DNA from: Pseudomonadota bacterium
Lineage (GTDB): Bacteria > Pseudomonadota > Gammaproteobacteria > Acidiferrobacterales > UBA6901
Direction: 5' to 3'
NCBI GenBank assembly: GCA_021819085.1
Contig: JAKASJ010000020.1
Location: 1 to 62,248, forward strand
Length of the DNA stretch: 62,248 nucleotides
Part shown: positions 58,323-62,248 of the stretch, one piece after another
How positions within the stretch are numbered: the first letter of the stretch is position 1
Layout: the number at the start of each line of letters is the position of its first letter
Position numbers and translations under genes: made by a program
Notes under the pieces: generated by a model
Told to the model about the DNA's origin: nothing
What the model saw: the letters and a program-made list of their open reading frames with translations, nothing else
Databases searched by the model: none

Positions 58323-58356
58323 AAAGGGGCCCCTATCGTGATAGGGGCCCCTTTTG
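58323..58356 (+). terminator. Rho-independent terminator after petC
   Basis: A 14-15 bp perfect stem: AAAGGGGCCCCTATC (58323-58337) with GATAGGGGCCCCTTT (58340-58354), ending in a T run. It closes the petABC transcript and stands before sspA. Symmetric enough to work for either strand. Confidence 0.85.
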
Positions 58357-58398
58357 CTGTTTGACTGCACGCCATATTCCACGCAGGAGAATCCGTAA

Positions 58399-59034
58399 AT
58401 GGCATCCCTGGCCACCCGCAAGCATGTCATGACCCTCTATTCGGGCACGACCGATCCCTATAGTCACCGTACCCGCATCGTACTCTACGAGAAGGACGTC
58501 GAATGCCAGGTGATAGAGGTCGATATCAAGAAGAAGCCGCGCGAACTCGCCGATTTGAACCCCTATAACTGCGTCCCGACCATGGTGGACCGTGACCTGG
58601 TCCTTTATGAATCCCTGATTATCAACGAGTATCTCGACGAACGCCTTCCCCACCCGCCGCTTATGCCCGTAGACCCGGTTTCGCGGGGACGGGCGCGGCT
58701 CATGCTTATGCGTTTTGATCGCGACTGGTACAGTTTACTGCCGGAGCTCGAGGGTGGTGACCGCAAACTTGTCCAGCGTGCACGCAACATCGTGCGCGAC
58801 GGGCTCACCGTCATTTCCCCGGTTTTCAAGGAAAAGCAATTCGTGCTGGGTGAGGAATTTTCGCTCGTGGATTGTTCGCTGGCCCCCCTGTTGTGGCGCC
58901 TTCCGGTCTATGGCATCGAACTGCCTCGCCAGGCGCGCCCCATACTCGATTATGCCGAGCGGCTGTTTGAGCGCAAATCGTTCAAGCTGAGCCTGACCGA
59001 TGCCGAGCGCGATATGCGCGCGCAGATTCGATAG
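58399..59034 (+). CDS. sspA: Stringent starvation protein A
   Basis: 211 residues. GST fold with an N-terminal thioredoxin-like domain (VMTLYSGTTDPYSHRTRIVL) and an all-helical C-terminal domain. SspA binds RNA polymerase and helps acid tolerance and phage transcription in E. coli. GCAGGAG precedes the ATG. Follows petC and precedes sspB, the classical petABC-sspAB order. Confidence 0.93.
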   Translation: MASLATRKHVMTLYSGTTDPYSHRTRIVLYEKDVECQVIEVDIKKKPRELADLNPYNCVPTMVDRDLVLYESLIINEYLDERLPHPPLMPVDPVSRGRARLMLMRFDRDWYSLLPELEGGDRKLVQRARNIVRDGLTVISPVFKEKQFVLGEEFSLVDCSLAPLLWRLPVYGIELPRQARPILDYAERLFERKSFKLSLTDAERDMRAQIR

Positions 59035-59052
59035 CCCACCCGGCCCGGTCAG

Positions 59053-59493
59053 ATGCCAGAAGCGAGTTCTACGCGACCGTACCTGATACGTGCCATCTAC
59101 GACTGGGCAGTCGATAACGGATTCACGCCGCACGTGCTTGTGGACGCCCAGGCACCGGGTGTCGAGGTCCCGTCCACTTATGTCCATGAAGGCAAGATCG
59201 CCCTCAACATCCATCCCCGGGCGGTAGAAGGCCTGCAGCTCGGCCGGGACAGCATCATGTTTTCTGCGCGCTTCAGCGGACGCAGCTTCGAGGTCGCCGT
59301 TCCGGTCGGTGCGGTGCTGGCCATCTATGCGCGCGAGAACGGGCGCGGCTTCTTTTTCCAGAAGGAACCCGATGGCGACGGAAACGGACCGGCAGACGGA
59401 AGCCCGCCCGGAGACGGCAGTGTTACCCCGTCCGGTCAACCCCGAGGCAGGCCTGGCGGGCGCAAGGGGGTTACTCTGAAGCGGGTCAAATAG
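59053..59493 (+). CDS. sspB: ClpXP adaptor SspB
   Basis: 146 residues. SspB fold (PYLIRAIYDWAVDNGFTPHVLVD, then a beta-rich core with IMFSARFSGRSFEVAVP), a flexible Gly/Pro-rich linker, and a C-terminal ClpX-binding tail RKGVTLKRVK. Delivers ssrA-tagged proteins to ClpXP. Confidence 0.93.
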   Translation: MPEASSTRPYLIRAIYDWAVDNGFTPHVLVDAQAPGVEVPSTYVHEGKIALNIHPRAVEGLQLGRDSIMFSARFSGRSFEVAVPVGAVLAIYARENGRGFFFQKEPDGDGNGPADGSPPGDGSVTPSGQPRGRPGGRKGVTLKRVK

Positions 59494-59510
59494 CGCCTTG
59501 GCGTCGGTGT

Positions 59511-59819
59511 TCAGCGTGGAGCCGGGTCGGCGTTCAAGCAAAGTTCCTCAATTTGCAACCCGATCAAGACCGCCTTGCCGGCGTGGCGTCGACCGTCTCC
59601 GTCAGCGAACTCGAAGCGGTACTGACGACGCACGCGTATCTTTCCGTTACGGCGTTCCAGCGAAATTCCCGCGAAGGCTACGGTCCCATCCAGAAACTGC
59701 AGGTCCATGTCCGCACACCGCTCCCGCGCCAGCTGTGTAGCCAGTTCGCGTGCCTCTAGGCCCGTATGCCAAAGCCATCCGGCGGCGCCTAGTCCCATCA
59801 AAGCAAGCAGGTATTCCAT
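59511..59819 (-). CDS. DUF3301-like membrane-anchored protein
   Basis: 102 residues from ATG 59819 (MEYLLALMGLGAAGWLWHTG). An N-terminal membrane segment is followed by RELATQLARERCADMDLQFLDGTVAFAG and RVRRQYRFEFADGDGRR, the pattern of the DUF3301 family as I recall it. Function unknown. Convergent with sspB, 17 bases apart. The upstream extension to 59924 lacks family support. Confidence 0.75.
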   Translation of the reverse strand: MEYLLALMGLGAAGWLWHTGLEARELATQLARERCADMDLQFLDGTVAFAGISLERRNGKIRVRRQYRFEFADGDGRRHAGKAVLIGLQIEELCLNADPAPR

Positions 59820-60278
59820 GAAGGATGATTCAACCACGGGTGTGGCTGGTCCGCCAGCGCGGTCTGCCTGTTCCGGGCCGTTGTTCAGGCGCGCCGCGCA
59901 CCGGTAGGCTTCGAATCGGCGCAACGAGTTCGGGTCGAGAGTCGACGGCGTTCCGCTGCCCGGCCTGCGCGGGTCTGCGGGCTTTGCAAATAGCCGCAGA
60001 CCCGCGGCCGGCCTATTGACCGAGACAGAAACGGGACAAGCGCATTCGCGGTGCCCCAGGCTTCAGGATCCTGACATTGTGCAAGACCGGCCTCATTGGC
60101 ACACCGTAACCCGAAATGGGTGAGGATTCATTCTGCAGCCAGGTGAAAATCCAGATTGGCCTCCCCCGCAAGTCACCATGACCGTTTAGACGCCGCTCAT
60201 GTCGATATAAAGGTGATTTTCTTCGCGAGCACCCTAAGGGTTGGTCGCGCGGGAGGTGCGCTGTATGATCGAGTCATC
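59820..60278. other. Non-coding region with a long hairpin, upstream of the macrodomain gene
   Basis: 459 bases with no credible ORF. The main structure is 59960-60011: CCGGCC pairs with GGCCGG at the base and GCGGGTCTGCGG-GCT with AGCCGCAGACCCGC above, 20 bp in all, with a TGC bulge near the base, a one-base bulge higher up and the loop TTGCAAAT. There is no T run after it. It could be a structured RNA, an attenuator or a non-coding RNA. The macrodomain promoter is at the right end. Confidence 0.45.
60241..60269 (+). promoter_or_regulatory. Promoter of the macrodomain gene
   Basis: TTGGTC (60241-60246) and TATGAT (60264-60269), with an ideal 17-base spacer. Transcription would start near 60275-60278, practically at the ATG (60279), so the mRNA may be leaderless or nearly so. 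No Shine-Dalgarno is visible. Confidence 0.6.
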
Positions 60279-60773
60279 ATGATTCAATCCGTGCGTGCCG
60301 ATATCACCACTTTGGCCGTGGACGCGATCGTCAATGCCGCCAACGAAACGCTGCTCGGTGGCGGGGGAGTTGACGGGGCGATACATCGTGCGGCAGGTCC
60401 GGAACTGCTTGCGACTTGCCGCCGCCTGGGCGGCTGTCGCACCGGCGAAGCCTGTATTACTCCAGGTTTCAGGCTGGCGGCAAAATGGGTTATCCATACC
60501 GTCGGACCCGTGTGGCGCGGCGGCAAATACCACGAGCCGCAGCTTCTGGAATCGTGCTACCGCAATGTGTTCGATATTGCCCTACAGCGGCGGGTGCGCA
60601 CAATCGCGTTTCCAGCCATAAGTACTGGGGTCTACGGCTACCCGAAGGATCAGGCTGCGCAGATTGCGCTCACTGCCGCGCGTGCCTACGAAAACCGGTT
60701 CGACCTGATCATTTTGTGCAGCTACAGTGACCAGGACAAAGCCATCTACGATGCGCTGCTGGTATCCCGGTGA
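60279..60773 (+). CDS. Macrodomain protein (YmdB-like O-acetyl-ADP-ribose deacetylase)
   Basis: 164 residues from ATG 60279. Macro-domain signatures: [47 protein letters not shown] and [13 protein letters not shown]. Removes ADP-ribose-like groups or deacetylates O-acetyl-ADP-ribose; the MacroD/YmdB type fits by motif. A strong promoter lies immediately upstream. Confidence 0.9.
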   Translation: MIQSVRADITTLAVDAIVNAANETLLGGGGVDGAIHRAAGPELLATCRRLGGCRTGEACITPGFRLAAKWVIHTVGPVWRGGKYHEPQLLESCYRNVFDIALQRRVRTIAFPAISTGVYGYPKDQAAQIALTAARAYENRFDLIILCSYSDQDKAIYDALLVSR

Positions 60774-60834
60774 CAAGGCGCGACGGCCCCGTACCCTTGT
60801 GCTCTCGGGATACATCCGGACGGAGCCGCCAGCA

Positions 60835-61575
60835 TTAGATACGCCAGCCGAACTTGATGCCGTAGGTGGTGTCGTTTCCGGTCCTGTCGGCTTCGAGCAC
60901 CATGTTGAGAATGGCAAAATTGATGTCAGCGCCGATGAAATACTTGTTCAGCGAGAAGCGCTCGGCCTGGATACTGGAAATTCCGACCGGAGTGCTGTCC
61001 ACCCACACCCGGCCAATGCCCGCATACGGCGTAAACATGGCAAAGCCCTTGGAGATCGACAGGTCAAGACCAGTGGTATGGAAGTCGAGCTGGTTCACAT
61101 TCTGAAGCTTCGAGTAGCTTGCCCGCAGGCCGATTGCCGGCATCGTGATTCCGCCTTGCAGCAGAGCGTAACGCAGCTCAGCTCCCCATAGCCTGATATT
61201 GCTGTCAGGGACCGCCGAGTAGAAGGCGCCGACATCAAAGCCGAGCGGCAGGCCTTTGTAGACATGTATCTTGGGAATAACGAGCGAGTTCGACCCGTTT
61301 CCGTTTGTGGCGAGACGCCAGGCTGCTGTGTTCGTAATCTCGGTGTCGGTCACCTCAATGCCGACGTCAAGACCGGTCAGCCCCAGCGGAGTTGCCGGGG
61401 TTAGTGGCTTGTAGCTCAATGCGGAGCCGAGGTCTTCGGAAAGCAGTCGGAAATCCGGCTGGGTAACGGCACCGAGGTTGTTGATGTCGTTCGCAGCACG
61501 GCTCGCCGGAGCCAGGAAAAGCATGGCAGCAACAAACAGCGGGGCGACAAAAACCAAACGTATCCAGTGCCGCAT
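60835..61575 (-). CDS. Outer-membrane beta-barrel protein of unknown function
   Basis: 246 residues. Signal peptide (LVFVAPLFVAAMLFLAPASRA), then alternating hydrophobic/polar strands, and a final NDTTYGIKFGWRI with aromatic residues near the end, like many OMPs. No ligand motifs. GAGGAG precedes the ATG. Converges with the macrodomain gene (61-base gap). Confidence 0.7.
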   Translation of the reverse strand: MRHWIRLVFVAPLFVAAMLFLAPASRAANDINNLGAVTQPDFRLLSEDLGSALSYKPLTPATPLGLTGLDVGIEVTDTEITNTAAWRLATNGNGSNSLVIPKIHVYKGLPLGFDVGAFYSAVPDSNIRLWGAELRYALLQGGITMPAIGLRASYSKLQNVNQLDFHTTGLDLSISKGFAMFTPYAGIGRVWVDSTPVGISSIQAERFSLNKYFIGADINFAILNMVLEADRTGNDTTYGIKFGWRI

Positions 61576-61676
61576 TCGAAGCTCCTCAATAGGTTTGCAG
61601 CAGTAGCAACATTCCCGTCTGGGAAGCGCATTCGGTATGCGCCTTGCCCCTGCCCCAAGACTGCAGGGTGGCTCAT

Positions 61677-61718
61677 TTAGAGTATATAGACTCCAAGTTA
61701 GAGTATATAGACTCCAAG
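61677..61718 (-). repeat. 21-base perfect tandem repeat at the end of a small gene
   Basis: TTAGAGTATATAGACTCCAAG occurs twice, 61677-61697 and 61698-61718. On the minus strand each unit reads LGVYIL plus TAA stop, so the last six codons and stop of the 64-residue gene have been duplicated downstream of the stop. Confidence 0.9.
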
Positions 61719-61892
61719 CAGCAACAGGCCATATCCCCCGATCAGCAGATCAACGGCAATGCGATTGAGCACATTGAGGGCCGGCCCGATATACGCCACG
61801 TGGCCGAGGGGAATGAAGTGACCAACGAGGCCCAGTACAAAAAGAAGCAGACAGATCAGCGCTGTGTTTCTCGATGGTGCACCGGCCTTCAC
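61698..61892 (-). CDS. Small membrane protein, 64 residues
   Basis: GTG start with a perfect AAGGAGG Shine-Dalgarno about 8 bases upstream. Two membrane helices (NTALICLLLFVLGLVGHFI and AVDLLIGGYGLLLLGVYIL) around a short loop, like many small YqaE- or DUF-type proteins. Its 3' end is a 21-base tandem repeat. It lies between the OMP gene and the IS end. Function unknown. Confidence 0.65.
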   Translation of the reverse strand: MKAGAPSRNTALICLLLFVLGLVGHFIPLGHVAYIGPALNVLNRIAVDLLIGGYGLLLLGVYIL

Positions 61893-62193
61893 TTTGGAAT
61901 CCTCCTTTTATATCCTTGGCGTCGCCTGCCGAAGGAATCGTGACGAAATCAGTGCGGGCTGGCTGTACGCCTGCGATCTCTGCAGCGCCCGGCAGGATGG
62001 ACGGCCGAGGCGCAGCCCGGACTGCCGCCACCACCACGTCAAACCGCTGTAATGGCAGGGCGTGCCCGCAGCGAGGTACATGCTTACGCGCAGTCCCTTG
62101 CCACGATCTGTGCCTTGAACCCCTTAGTACACACATCCGTAAATATAGTGACGTATAAAATGTGGCAATCACCGGCGATTCGGAGCATATTTC

Positions 62194-62206
62194 CCTCCAC
62201 TGGAGG
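62194..62206 (+). promoter_or_regulatory. Hairpin covering the transposase ribosome-binding site (right copy)
   Basis: CCTCCACTGGAGG places the GGAGG Shine-Dalgarno of the transposase in a stem with CCTCC. Same structure as at 43-55. Confidence 0.4.
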
Positions 62207-62212
62207 TGAAGT

Positions 62213-62248
62213 ATGCCAAGAAAAAGTCCATGGACTATCACGCTCTCG
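62213..62248 (+). CDS. Transposase N-terminus, IS630-like (partial, cut by window edge)
   Basis: ATG 62213 and 12 codons (MPRKSPWTITLS), cut by the contig end. Identical to the left copy. The same reservations on family apply. Confidence 0.5.
   Translation, partial: MPRKSPWTITLS

Larger units (their letters stand above)
62126..62248. repeat. Right copy of the terminal inverted repeat: end of an insertion sequence
   Basis: Reverse complement of 1-123. It includes a -10-like TATAAA (62154-62159), the ribosome-binding hairpin and the transposase start. The IS probably begins at or near 62126 and enters the contig end, with the transposase reading outwards. Confidence 0.8.

Overview
The window is a core-chromosome segment of a Gram-negative bacterium, most likely a gammaproteobacterium related to Chromatiales/Acidiferrobacterales. 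The evidence is gene order: leuS-lptE-holA-proA-nadD-rsfS-rlmH, maf-rng-yhdP-nitrilase-tldD-pmbA, the kdsD-kdsC-lptCAB-rpoN-hpf-hprK-rapZ-PTS block, mlaFEDCB-ibaG-grxD-murA-his-tat, and petABC-sspAB. Lineage assignment is inference. GC is high, so long antisense ORFs are frequent and were discounted. No rRNA, tRNA or CRISPR was seen.

Layout. (1) 1-123 and 62126-62248 are the same sequence in inverted orientation. Each carries the first 12 codons of one transposase (IS630-like by its start), so the contig seems to end inside two copies of an insertion sequence. (2) 470-9100 (+): an OmpH/Skp-like chaperone, leucyl-tRNA synthetase, LPS assembly lipoprotein LptE, DNA polymerase III delta, ProA, NadD, RsfS, RlmH and a Maf pyrophosphatase. 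(3) 9097-19513 (+): RNase G, a giant AsmA/YhdP-like envelope protein, a small exported protein, a nitrilase-family amidohydrolase and the TldD/PmbA protease pair with an unfamiliar 83-residue protein between them. (4) 19542-22241: an orphan minus-strand gene, a disulfide oxidoreductase and a WYL-like small protein. (5) 22308-33132 (-): read 5' to 3', kdsD, kdsC, lptC, lptA, lptB, rpoN, hpf, a ~1 kb gap, hprK, rapZ, EIIA, HPr, EI. (6) 33177-39076: a KefB-type antiporter, a quinone oxidoreductase, two small unknown proteins, an epimerase and a luciferase-like monooxygenase. (7) 39247-54066 (+): mla lipid transport, BolA-like, Grx4, MurA, all his genes from hisG to hisE, HinT, and the Tat translocase with two tatA genes. 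(8) 54076-59493: DegS-like protease (-), the cytochrome bc1 operon and SspA/SspB. (9) 59511-62125: accessory end with a DUF3301-like protein, a macrodomain protein, an outer-membrane barrel protein and a tiny membrane protein beside the IS.

Together these genes cover envelope biogenesis (Lpt, Mla, Kdo, MurA, YhdP, Skp, DegS, Tat), respiration (bc1), histidine synthesis and nitrogen-PTS-type regulation. Most of the window is ordinary. The strongest anomaly is in the regulatory PTS: EI, HPr, HprK and RapZ look intact, but the only EIIA has Gln in place of the phospho-accepting His, and ptsN is missing from its usual place between hpf and hprK, where about 980 bp hold only a candidate 44-codon Cys-containing ORF. 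Other points worth checking are a C-terminally short LptC, a near-identical tatA duplication, a probable leaderless macrodomain gene, a divergent promoter sharing one -10 element, and several small ORFs with strong ribosome-binding sites.
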